NCBI GenBank assembly: GCA_964035545.1 | Contig: OZ037766.1 | Coordinates: 2,091,501 to 2,155,500 of the forward strand | Length of the DNA stretch: 64,000 nucleotides | From: Bugula neritina | Lineage: Eukaryota > Bryozoa > Gymnolaemata > Cheilostomatida > Bugulidae | Direction: 5' to 3' | Shown here: positions 12,336 to 23,927 of the stretch, in pieces | How the letters are laid out: each line of letters starts with the position of its first letter | Numbering within the stretch: position 1 is the stretch's first letter | Made by a program: the position numbers and the translations under genes | Notes under the pieces: model-generated | Databases searched by the model: none | Told to the model about the DNA's origin: nothing | What the model saw: only the letters and a program-made list of their open reading frames with translations

Positions 12336-14749
12336 CTAGAATGAGAGAAAAATAAGATACAATGAAATTTGATTTTTACTTCACTCTCTTCACTTTCAGA
12401 GAAAACATATACTTTCAGTATTTCAAAAAATATTAGTTACGATAGACTTCAGCATTATCTACATTTTTCTAATATTATTTATATCTTAATACATGCCTGG
12501 ATGCTTAAAATAAAATATTTTACCTTTATGAAACAATGTATTAGAAATTAAAATAAGATTAATAATTTCTAAGCAAAAAATATTAGGTATCTTAATAGAA
12601 AATCTCTTTAATTTCAAAAAAATAAATAGATATATCTTGAATATTGTGGTAACTCATATTTTCAATGAACCTAAAACTTTTTTTGCATTGTAACTTTTTT
12701 GAAAAAATAATGCAAATGCATTTACTGCTTAGACAAATCAATACAAAGAAAAATTTTTTTTAAAAAGAAACTAGAATTTGATATCATAAGAACTTTTATA
12801 GTTTGTACTTTGAAATTTCTGAGTACTTAATTCATCAACTCTGTAACATAAATTTTTTTAGTTCATTCTGTTCTATAAAACCTCTTTTATCTTTATAAAG
12901 TTCAAGTATGACAACTGATGATTCTATGTTTGGTCATCACACACCTGGTTGATCTGGCAAAAGAATTTAATTGCTGGAGCTCACCTGGGAGTTTTCTTTA
13001 TAATTACTGGAAAGTTGCCTCTGTTTCAGCTATTCTCTCTTAAAGCTATACTGTATTGTACCGAAAAACTGTTATCCTATAATTATAAGTATGATTGTTC
13101 AGATTATAATTAAGTTACCCTGGTCAGCTATGTGTACTTAAAGTAGCTTAGTCAGCTTCAATGGGCTTATATCTCTTTTAAGTTAGAAAAATAACTCACT
13201 TGAAATAACCTAAAATTTTAATTAAATTAATTACACAACAAAATTTATATAATACTACAGTTTAGTTTTTAATATATATTGTGTTTTTTCAAAACAAAAC
13301 CTTAAGAATTTATATTAGTTGGATTTTTAGTTAATGGGTCTTACACAACCTATATTTCTCTACGATTAGTAGGAAAGTTTCAGAAGAAGCTTTTAAGGAG
13401 TGTTAGAATTTAGGTTTAATTTTTTTTCTAAGTATTTCTAATACTTGTTCTGCAAACTAAAATTGTTGATCAACTGGACCACTATAGAAACTTTAATCAT
13501 AAATGAAGCTGGAAACACATTGCTTGTATTTCCTGCGTTGGTTAAACGTGCAGCTTTTATTACCAGCTGTGATATCTTCCGTGGAGAATTGATAACAGAT
13601 AAAGAATGTCTTGGCTTGTAATAGAAAACTTGAGATTTTCTATATTTGTACTTGGCAGAGATTAGCGAAAATGCAATAAAAATGCACAAATGTGGAAAAT
13701 CTAGTTTTATAGCATTGCCATCTTTGAATTTTTTATGTTTCAAAGTTTTTTCATAATTTTACAAAAATATTGAAAAGCTACATTAAGTATTTCCTCCATA
13801 CCACGCAGCTTTTTTTCTTCTTTATGTAACTCACAGCAACTCAATCAATTTAAATATATTTCTCAAGCTTATAAAACATGCAGCTATGCTTCGATAATTT
13901 CTCCCAAAATTTCAAATCAAGCTTGGAAGCCAGCCATTTTCCAGCCAAGGTAAAAACTAAAAAATTGCATCAGAAGATAGTTTCAAATAGTATAAAGAGT
14001 ATTCCCAGGTGCTTGCAACCTCAAGTTCAAATAGTTGAGTCAATAGGTTCCGTTAAAGTCAGATAATTGCTTCAACCTGCTCAGCCATTACACCTAGCAA
14101 TTAACTCAGGTAATTGTGCTTTTTGAAATAACTTGACAAGTGCTACTTGTCAAAATTTACTGAGTAAACTCAAGTTCATATAATTGAGTCAACAATTGGA
14201 CTCGGCTATTTTGCAGCTTAACTCAGATGTGGTGTAAGCCGTAAATTATTTTCTTCTGTACATCTGAAATGAGAATTTACCATTCATCTAGCAGAAAGCT
14301 GCTCACCTTATAATAATTAAATTACAGGCTACCATTATATCCTTTTGAATGTTTAACCTGTCCAAAGCCAGATGTAGGTTAACAGCAAGTTGAGACTACA
14401 AATAGAACTTCTGTTGATGTTCATGAGAATTGCAGTTTTTAGCCATTTCTTACCTGAGCCATATAGAAAAATATTCTTGATAACTCAAAGCAAACTTTTC
14501 TCTTATGATAAAAATAAGTATAATTTTTGTATATAATTTAACTCAGCCTTTGAAAACACCTGCTTAAAAGCCATTTCTCTATGAAAGAATAATTGTTTCA
14601 ATATTTATTCTGCCTAGAATTCCTGTATAATTTTGTTTATGTTATTCTTCTTGTTCCTATCTCAATGGAGAAATGTTTTGTGAATTGAAGCAGTTGTTTT
14701 TTGATATTGTGCTGCTTACGAAATCACAATGTCAACAAAATTTAATTTT

Positions 14750-14990
14750 GATTTCCTTTATAAAGCCTGACTTAACACATACTGTCATACTCATTCCATA
14801 ACAAGTATTACACCAAGATTACTCTTACTGCACCATATAATTTATTATATATCTGGGCCAAATTACTAGGCAGTGATAATTATTCTCTTCTTTTATAATG
14901 AAATATTTTAATATTTTTACTCTTTATTTATATTTTTCCTAACTTTGATTTGGCTTGGAATAAAATGGAAGGCAATGCATTAATTGTTGA
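14750..14990. other. Short spacer between module C copy 1 and block B copy 2
   Basis: AT-rich sequence with no supported feature. Confidence 0.4.
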
Positions 14991-16175
14991 TACAAAAATA
15001 TTTTGTTGACCTGATTTAAACGCTAGGCCAAAGTTCCCATTTAGATGTCCCAGCATAGCTATCTGGGACTAGAACATTTATTATTGTGTGGAGTAGGTTT
15101 AATCAACTATCCACTATTGTATATAAACAGAGATGTGAGGTTAGAGTATAGGGTATATTATATGAATGTTAAGGTATGGTGGAACATCTTCAAGCTTGTT
15201 TATTATTGTGTTGATGCTATTTATAGTAGTGCAGTAGATTATAACAACAGTTACTGTTTCATAATTGAAATGCTTTTTTTCAAACAGTTTCAAATATAAA
15301 CTAATGCATTTTCACACCACATAAAGAATTAGTTTTCTACTAATTGCTGGTTTTAAATTGTTTTTCATTATTAAATTTCTATAATATTATATATCCTCTC
15401 TAATAAATTTAGTGGTTTTTCCTTCACATAATTCACTGGTATGAGGTGTTGTATTTTGAATATATATATTGTCTGTTAGTTGTGAGTGTACAGGTCTTTT
15501 ATTTTACAGTTTATACATTCAAGAAAACAAAGTTGTTTATATTTAATATATTATTTTATTGCAAATAAAATGAAAATCATCTTGTGACATCAAAGGTATG
15601 ATTGAGGGGTTTTACAGGACTTCAGAGATTTTCCATTGAGAGTGCCTTGCCTGAAAAAAGTAGAAAATGTACAGATATATTACAAGAACACAAGGCCATA
15701 TAATATGCTTTAACACATATATAATATCTTTATTAAATATTATAATTATTAACAAAAATTGCAAAGATAATTAAAAATGTAACTCGAAAATTTGAGACCT
15801 TCTTTATGAGTAACTAACTTGGCTTACATACTTTTAGTTCAAATAGTCCCGCTTACTGATGCTTGCTGCTCTCAGTGAGCTGGATTAGGTTTAGGGTGGG
15901 TGTATGAACACTGTAATATATATATGAGTTGAAATTTTTATGACAAGTAGAAACATGGTTAGGGCTACATTCCAATGATGCTTAACAATTTAAGTTGAAC
16001 TTTGCATTATCCTAGACTATTCTCTGAGCAAATTTCTAAATTCCTTTTTACTTTACTATAATAGCTTTTTAAAAGTAACAGATATAGAAAGCCTCTTTTT
16101 AAAGTTTTAGTCATTTACAGGACAAAATTAAACAATTGTATCAAATGTAGTAGTCCTCACTTTTACTAATAATAT
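14990..16175. repeat. Duplicated block B (copy 2)
   Basis: Diverged direct copy of 10476-11610. It includes the tatataaacagagatg stretch at 15121 and the exon-3-like segment at 15857-15910. Unlike copy 1 it continues without a break into an exon 2 and exon 1 of the CCCH/RING family and their promoter. Confidence 0.6.
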
Positions 16176-16751
16176 TTTCTGCTTTAGTTTGAAATGTTTT
16201 CAAACAGTAATTTAACACTGCCAACTATAAAATGCAACAAAACTTTAGCTCACTTACCATTAAAGGGGAATCTTGAAACATACATGTGCCCTTCAATGCA
16301 TACTGGCAAATCGTTTCTTTCTTCGGAGAGAAGTTGAGGTGTTTGTATTCACACTGGAAACAATCAGAAAAACATTGCAAATAATTTCCTTTTATGTCAC
16401 TGTTTTGAAATTATCTGATAAAATCATGCACCATACAGTTACAGTTCAATTTGCTATTCTTACAATTAAACATGAAGTCTAAAAAATTGTTACCGAGTTG
16501 CATCAAAGATATAAAACTGTTTCTTCAATTTAATTTCAAAGCTCAAACCGAAAGTTTAATTTTCGGGATAATTTAAAATTTGCATTACACATTTTCATTT
16601 AGATATATTAATATGAATATCTTGAACAGAAATTATGTTTACTCACTTCCTCTGGGTAGTCTTGAAATATGCAGATACCTTTCAGATGGTACCTGCATAT
16701 GATATTCTTCTTAACATTCTCACTCAATGGCATAACATAGACTTGAGCCAT
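15857..16751 (-). pseudogene. Paralogous CCCH gene, exons 1-3, ending in a premature or early TGA
   Basis: On the reverse strand exon 1 is 16751-16647 (35 codons starting MAQVYVMPLS), exon 2 is 16353-16258 (32 codons starting CEYKHLNFSP) and exon 3 is 15910-15857 (18-codon length). All have consensus splice sites and phase 0, as in the gene at 1321. Finger 1 and finger 2 keep all their Cys and His ligands. In exon 3, codon 13 is TGA where the other gene has TGG, so translation would end after the second finger at 79 residues without a RING. The RING exon pair is not found in order: only a last-exon-like piece lies further on at 12335, and the first RING exon is missing. It is either a decayed gene or a functional short CCCH-only protein. 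The promoter is well conserved, which favours transcription. Confidence 0.65.
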
Positions 16752-17790
16752 GGTTAGTGACAGAGCTTCTGCCTTTACTGTGGAAACTGCCGTGGGGTGG
16801 AGTTTATATAGTAAGAAAATGGGGCCCCAGTCACCATCCAACCAATCAAATTTGAACTTTTCTACATGGTCCTGTTACTGGTTACTTCATTCTGCTCTTC
16901 ATCCAATGAGTGCTATTGTTATGAAAAATTGCCTGGGAATAACTGTAGCTAGGTATAATGAACTCATTTACTAAAAGTACTCCTGCTTGTAGATCTCCAT
17001 GCTTGTATAGACGGCTTTATTCAAATATTCATAAGTTAAACTCTTCCTTAGGAGAGTAGGTATGAAATTGGCGAATAATAATGGCTCTGGTGATAAATTT
17101 CGTCCCAAAACTAAAGGCATCTCTCTATGGCATAAAATTAATATAAGCTTGTTAGTTTAAAACCTTACAAAGTTGAACAGGTGAAAATTGGCCCCTTTAA
17201 AAAAAAAAAAAAAATTAAATTTGATTTACCCATTCAGATAAAAGTCTAAGCAGAATAATATTCACATTCATACATCATGTGAAAAGAGCATTCTATACTG
17301 AAGTTATAAAAGCAAGAATAAATCTTATAAAAATCATTTGAAATTTACTTCATAGTCTTAATTAAAAAAATTTTATTTTAAATATAATACCTCTAAATTA
17401 TTGCATATGTTTGCCATTTCTTTACATTATTCTATAGGTAGAAACATTTGTTAAGTATATAGAAGACTGAATTTTATGGAATTTTGACTCATTTTCAATA
17501 TAATATATTGGTGAAGTGTTTATGCAATGACTAAGTTTACATAACAGGTGTCACTATATACAGTGTGTCAACTATTAGTCTAATACTTTATAAACTCAAT
17601 TCTATCAGACGTGGATGACAAGTTTCCATAATATTTCGACACATAAACATATTAACTTTAATATTATATTTACAATATTTATTATATTTACTTTACGGTT
17701 AGCAACTAGATGTACATTCAGTATATCCAATATGGCTGATGGACTGCAGATATAATTCACATCTTAATACATGTCTGTATGGTTAGAATA
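16751..17790. repeat. Right arm of the inverted duplication (promoter and upstream DNA)
   Basis: Read in reverse, this arm matches about 240-1320: the catattggatatact stretch near 17730, the actttttagtaaatg-like stretch near 16970 and the promoter. Divergence is clear, with many indels and a poly-A run at 17199-17213. A poly-C run lies at 17877-17888 just outside. Confidence 0.6.
16803..16860 (-). promoter_or_regulatory. TATA and CCAAT promoter of the paralogous CCCH gene
   Basis: On the reverse strand TATATAAA occupies 16810-16803. It is preceded by a gattggttggatggtgac stretch identical to that upstream of the gene at 1321. Spacing between the elements is similar in both genes. Confidence 0.6.
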
Positions 17791-18409
17791 ATAGGTTGTA
17801 TTTTCATAATTAGCTGAAATGATATAAATAATTTCTAAACAAAAAATATTAAAAATATATTTATTAAAATGATGTCACCCCCCCCCCCTTCCCATAGAAG
17901 CTAAGCTAAGTTTCCTGTAGACGATTCCCACATGGAAGCCTCCAAAATTTGAAGAAACAAAATAGAGAGGTTTTTAGATACTGTGGTAATCAATATTTTC
18001 AATAAACCTGAAATATTATTTGCATTAAAGATTATTTTTAAAAATAATGCAAATGAATTTACTGTTTGAGAAATGTATTATCACAAGAAAAGAAAACTTC
18101 TTATAACTAAAACTAGAATTTAAGACATAAGTTTGGTCATCACGCACCCCAGGCATTCCCCCATATAATTATTCGAAAGTTCCCCCTGTTCCAGCCATTT
18201 TCTCTTAAAGCTACTTTTTACAATCTCTTTTACATATAGAAAACTTTTTCTTGGAGTTTTACTTATTTACAGCACAAAATTAAACAATTGTATAAAAAGT
18301 AGTAGTCCTCCCTTCTACTAATAGTATTTTCTACTTTTGTTTGAAATGTTTCTAAACAGCAATTTAACACTGCCAACTTTAAAATGCAACAAAACCTTAG
18401 CTCACTTAC

Positions 18410-18496
18410 CATAAAAGGGGAATCTTGAAACATACATGTGCCCTTCAGTGCATACTGGCAAATAGTTTCTTTCTTTGGAGAGAAGTTGGGGTGTTG
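18410..18496 (-). pseudogene. CCCH/RING exon-2-like segment in module C copy 2
   Basis: Same content as 12098-12184, with the reading HPNFSPKKETICQYALKGTC then MFQDSPFM and a GTAAGT donor. The upstream end is degenerate in the same way as in copy 1. Confidence 0.6.
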
Positions 18497-18568
18497 AAGA
18501 TGATTGCTAGATAATTTATTACATATAATAAGATACAATGAAGTTGGATTTCTAAAAATTGGAATAAT

Positions 18569-18646
18569 TTATTTTTTGTAGACACCAGCTGTGACCCTCC
18601 TACATAATGGACATGTTTGAGATCTTTGCATCCACCTCTGTATACA
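18569..18646 (-). pseudogene. Intact-looking RING last exon in module C copy 2
   Basis: The reverse strand has a TTCTAG-type acceptor and then 26 codons ending TAC-AAA-AAA-TAA. The 78-base length and the stop are the same as in the complete gene's last exon. It keeps C-I-Q-R-W and C-P-L-C. No first RING exon is seen in the 2.4 kb upstream, so it is an orphan exon unless spliced from further away. Confidence 0.6.
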
Positions 18647-21070
18647 CTAGAATCAGAGAAAAATAAGATACAATGAAATTTGATTTTTACTTCACTCTCT
18701 TCACTTTCAGAGAAAACATATACTTTCAGTATTTCAAAAAATATTAGTTACGATAGACTTCAGCATTATCTACAATTTTCTAACATTATTTATATCTTAA
18801 TGCATGCCTGGATGCTTAAAATAAAATATTTTATTTTTCCTGAAACAAAGTATTACAAATTAAAATAATATTAATAATTTCTAAGCAAAAAATATTAGGT
18901 ATCTTAATAGAAAATCTCTTTAATTTCAAAAAATTAAATAGATATATCTTGAATATTGTGGTAACTCATATTTTCAATGAACCTAAAACTTTTTTTGCAT
19001 TGTAACTTTTTTGAAAAAATAATGCAAATGCATTTACTGCTTGGACAAATTGATACATAGAAAATTTTTTTTTAAAAAGAAACTAGAATTTGATATCATA
19101 AGAACTTTTATAGTTTGTACTTTGAAATTTCTGAGTACTTAATTCATCAACTCTGTAACATAAATTTTTTTAGTTCATTCTATTCTATAAAACCTCTTTT
19201 ATCTTTATAAAGTTCAAATAAGACAACTGATGATTCTATGTTTGGTCATCACACACCTGGTTGATCTGACAGAAGAATTTTAATTGCTGGAGCTCACCCG
19301 GGTATTTCCACGATGTAGTTACTGGAAAGTTCTCTCTGCTTCAGCTATTTTCTCCTAAAGCTATGCTGTATTGTAACTCTCACTAAACTGTTATCCTATA
19401 ATTATAAGTATGATTGTTCAGATTACAATTAAGTTACCCTGGTCAGCTATGTGTATTTAAAGTAGCTCAGTCAGCTTGAATGGGCTTACATCTCTTTTAA
19501 GTTTGGAAAATAACTCACTTGAAAGAACCTAAAATTTTAATTAAATTAATTACACAACAAAATTTATATAATACTACAGTTTAGTTTTTAATATATATTG
19601 TGTTTTTTCAAATCAAAACCTTAAGAATTTATATTAGTTGGGTTTTTTAGTTAATGGGTCTTACACCACCTATATTTTTATACGATTAGTAGTAAAGTTT
19701 CAGAAGAAGCTTTTAAGGAGTGTTAGAATTTAGGTTTAATTTTTTTTCTAAGTATTTCTAATACTTGTTCTGCAAACTAAAATTGTTGATTAACTGAACC
19801 ACCATAAAGTCTTTAATCATAAATGAAGCTGGAAACACATTGCTTGTATTTCCTGCCTTGGTTAAACGTGCAACTTTTATTACCAGCTGTGATATCTTAC
19901 GTGGAGAATTGATAACAGATAAAGAATGTCTTGGCTTGTAATAGAAAACTTGAGATTTTCTATATTTGTACTTGGCAGAGATTAGCGAAAATGCAATAAA
20001 AATGCACAAATGTGGAAAATCTAGTTTTATAGCATTGCCATCTTTGAATTTTTTATGTTTCAAAGTTTTTTCATAATTTTACAAAAATATTGAAAAGCTA
20101 CATTAAGTATTTCCTCCAAACCACGCAGCTTTTTTTCTTCTTTATGTAACACACATCAACTCAATCAATTTAAATATATTTCTCAAGCTTATAAAACATG
20201 CAGCTATGCTTCGATAATTTCTCCCAAAATTTCAAATCAAGCTTGGAAGCCAGCCATTTTCCAGCCAAGGTAAAAACTAAAAAATTGCATCAGAAGATAG
20301 TTTCAAATAGTATAAAGAGTATTCCCAGGTGCTTGCAACCTCAAGTTCAAATAGTTGAGTCAATAGGTTCCGTTAAAGTCAGATAATTGCTTCAAACTGC
20401 TCAGCCATTACACCTAGCAATTAACTCAGGTAATTGTGCTTTTTGAAATAACTTGACAAGTGCTACTTGTCAAAATTTACTGAGTAAACTCAAGTTCATA
20501 TAATTGAGTCAACAATTGGACTCGGCTATTTTGCAGCTTAACTCAGATGTGGGGTAAGCCGTAAATTATTCTCTTCTGTACATCTGAAACGAGAATTTAC
20601 CATTCATCTAGCTGGAAGCAGCTCACCTTATAATTAATTAAATTACAGGCTACCATTATATCCTTTTGAATGTTTAACCTGTCCAAAGCCAGATGTAGGT
20701 TAACAGCAAGTTGAGACTACAAATAGAACTTCTGTTGATATTCATGAGAATTGCAGTTTTTAGCCATTTCTTACCTGAACCATATAGAAAAATATTCTTG
20801 CTAACTCAAAGCAAACTTTTCTCTTATGATAAAAATAAGTATAATTTTTGTATATAATTCAACTCAGCCGTTGAAAACACCTGCTTAAAAGCCATTTTTC
20901 TATGAAAGAATAATTGTTTCAATATTTATTCTGCTTAAAATTCCTGTATAATTTTGTTTATGTTATTCTTCTTGTTCCTATCTAAATGGAGAAATGTTTT
21001 GTGAATTGAAGCAGTTGTTTTTTGATATTGTGCTGCTTACGAAATCACAATGTCAACAAAATTTAATTTT

Positions 21071-23920
21071 CTCAGATGCATATACTAAAGGGCCAAACTC
21101 ACAGCCTGTTACTACAGGCTTTGATGCTAAACAATAACCCATTCAAGCTGCAACAACAAATAACTACTAAGCTGGCAGTTACGCAATAGTAGACCTTATG
21201 CTGCAAAACTGTACCAGGTCATTTTTGTAGACGTGCAAATTTTAATTGCATTTTATAAACACTTAATTTCGACATTTTAAAAAATCATTTCAAGAGTCAT
21301 CAATTTAAGATATGAAATTAAATAATGCATGAAACAAAAGTTGCACAACTAGCTTTTAGAAGCATGCATTTTGCATTTGAACTTGCAGAATTTTATATCA
21401 ATTACAATGGTAGAACATTGACCTGGTACACTTTGCTGATTGGCTGAGTTTTACATGGTCTATTATGTTATATGCTGAGTTAATAGCCTTTATTATATTA
21501 TGTCTACAGCTACAAATTCAGGAAAAGGTAACTCCAAGTTATATTAATATTATAATTAACATATATTGTACAAATACTACAATACATTTCAAAATAAGAA
21601 ATAAGATCTTAGTAGTAAAAAAGTGGCTTTAAAATGCTGCAGACTTGATCAAAAGGTATTTTTAAATGCTAATCTTTTTTATTTGAAAGCTTTCTTCAAA
21701 AGCTGAGTCTATCCTGATGAACATTAGAACTATAGTTACTCTGCTGGACTGTAACACTTTATTGCTAGTCTGCAGAGGTTCTCACATGCAGCTTCTGGTG
21801 GCTCAGATGTGTTGATTACAGTTGTCTTTCCCCTCAATTGTTCTTCTGACAGATATATAAAAACTTCCTTGATACTTGAGCTATAAGTAATTCTGACTGT
21901 AATACTTTTGGTGTTGGTCATTGCCCGTTAGTTTCTCTTGCAGTTTCTCCCGGAACAGGCTTATTGCTGTGAGTTGATCTCTACTTTGAGAACTTGGCTG
22001 TACAGAATTTCCCCAGGTGACTAAAGTTTGATATAGACTATTTCACTTCACTGAGACAAAGCCAAGAACAAAGTGTAGGTATGTCAAACATATTAGAGTT
22101 TTCTTCCCATGATTATTTAACACTTTGCTATTGTATGGTAAAAACTGTACTATATGAACCAGTCACTGCATGTCACTGTCAAGTGTGTCACTGTATACTT
22201 AATGCATGTGCTGTAAATTAATTTATACAACTGTGTTTACTTATAGTGGTAAGGTGGCTGCAGAGAGCTCTAAAGGACTACCACATGAATATATTGGAGA
22301 CTGATGTAGACATCATAGCAGATTCCCTGCTTTTGTTTCCTTCCTTTTTTAATGTGCATATGTAATGTTGATTTATATTATTAGTCAATGGGAATCTTGT
22401 AGTATAGTAATAAACAGTATAAAATGGCTGCTTCAATTTACAGCTCTAACTAGGTGTGCAAGTGTATTCCAACAAATCACTGATGTTTAAAAGTTTCCCA
22501 TATTTAATTTGATGCAGTGTTTTTGGGCTAACTTTATAATTGATTACTAATTAACAATTATATACCTAAGTAGGTAAAATGATTATACTTGTTTCTGTCA
22601 TTGGATTGTGCTCTTATTAAATTATTTTTGCAAAACAGAATAAAGTTAGTTTATATGGCATTTTATCTTTTTTTTTGCAAAATTATGAAGCATTTATGTG
22701 ATAATCAACAAATAAAAGAATAATTTTTTTAATTGTTTCCTTACATGGGACATCTTTGCCCAAATGAACCCACAAAATATGCAAAGAAAATATACACTTA
22801 GAAAATAACAGCAAAGGGAACTATCACAATAATTAGTATTAAGTACATAAGTAGACTAGGTTGAAATAAGTCTAACAATAACTTTTGAGTCATAATACTA
22901 ACAACAGAAATTAGCACTCAATAATAGATACTAAATAACTATTAATATATTGAAATACAAGTCAAACAGATACTTTTGAATCATAATAATGCTACTTGCT
23001 GCATGGCTCTTCTGTGATACTGCTGGGTCTTGTATCTTCCACCACCTTTGTTTCGGCATGTTGAGTTTTTTCCAACATTTCATTTTTGACCAAATATAAC
23101 AAAACAAACCAATATTCTTTGCCTTCTTTACTTATGAGCAGCTGGAAAATTATTTTGGTTCATGAACTGCCAGTCCATGCATCGTGAGCAGTCTATATGT
23201 GGCTTGTATTTAGTCTTATAACAAAGTAATTTGCATCTCCCAACTGCAACTCATATTTTATTAGAGAACATATATGGGAATTTTAAACACTGTATTTCTT
23301 CCTTTTTTGTATGCTACCTGTAGTCTAGTAATTAGAGCACCTGTATTGTATGCCACATGTGCTCTAGGTTGACATCTTGTCAAACAAGAGGGGCAACTTC
23401 TCAAATTACATTGCTGCAGTATGAACACTGTTTAGAAACTGCTACAAGATTTTCACTTTAAACGTAAATATGTTTATTTCCAAAAATTTTAAAATATTAT
23501 AATTTATATTGTTGCTATACAAGGTAACCAATAAAAAGTTTGGCAGTCTATAAATGATATATTCATCAATTCCAAAAACTAGGTATTTACATATCTGTGC
23601 AAGTTATTGGTGACATTTGTTCTATTATATACAGTGTGTGTTGCAATAGAATATAATTAGTTGTTATTAAATAGCACTAAATATAACAATGCAAAGCATT
23701 ATAAAAATAATAAAAAAATACATTGTTATCAACATAATTTTGAGCAACCATGTAATAGTAAGTAGCAACATTACTATAAATTTAGTCAATTGATGAAAAG
23801 TCCATTTTCTAGGCAGATTGTAATAAATTAACAATGATTTATCTTGACTCAAAATTATTTATAAACATTCATAGAAAAATAGAAGTGAAAGGATTAACAC
23901 AATGCATTAGTCTGTAGAAT
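21071..23920. other. Intergenic with dispersed repeats, no gene recognised
   Basis: About 21640-21850 resembles pieces found separately at 7645-7720 and 9868-10010. A weak tRNA-like stretch (gtagtctagtaattagagca, then gctctaggttgacatctt) occurs at about 23320-23378, but it lacks a convincing B box. A TTTATT at 23473-23478 could be the reverse-strand polyadenylation signal of the lectin gene. Confidence 0.4.
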
Positions 23921-23927
23921 CTCTATT

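Larger units (their letters stand above)
11612..14749. repeat. 3.14-kb direct repeat module C (copy 1)
   Basis: Nearly the whole interval repeats at 17924-21070, offset by 6312 to 6321 bases, at high identity judged by eye with small substitutions and indels. The boundaries are sharp: attcccacatggaagcctcc at the left and a tttaatttt end at the right. On the reverse strand it contains a RING last-exon-like segment followed downstream by a second-CCCH-exon-like segment, the wrong order for a functional gene. Other frames kept in both copies, such as 13438-13743 on the reverse strand, are unrecognised and not counted as genes. Confidence 0.85.
17924..21070. repeat. 3.14-kb direct repeat module C (copy 2)
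   Basis: Second copy of 11612-14749, with the same left edge (attcccacatggaagcctcc) and right edge (tttaatttt). Here the left flank is the inverted-duplication arm rather than block B, so the module has been copied independently of its neighbour. It contains the same exon-like pieces in the same wrong order (18569-18646, then 18410-18496 on the reverse strand). Confidence 0.85.

Noticed and set aside
13438-13743. 101-residue reverse-strand frame kept in both module C copies (also 19758-20063)
   Set aside because: The whole module is duplicated at high identity, so retention is not independent evidence. No domain is recognised, and amino-acid changes between copies are not biased to synonymous sites as far as I can see.
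13878-14066. 62-residue + strand frame identical in both module C copies (also 20198-20386)
   Set aside because: Identity follows from recent duplication; no promoter, splice context or recognised motif.
16750-16974. + strand frame of 74 residues
   Set aside because: It overlaps the reverse-strand promoter and first exon of the paralogous CCCH gene and is antisense to conserved promoter elements.
23320-23378. tRNA-like stretch
   Set aside because: Only a weak A-box resemblance and no convincing B box.
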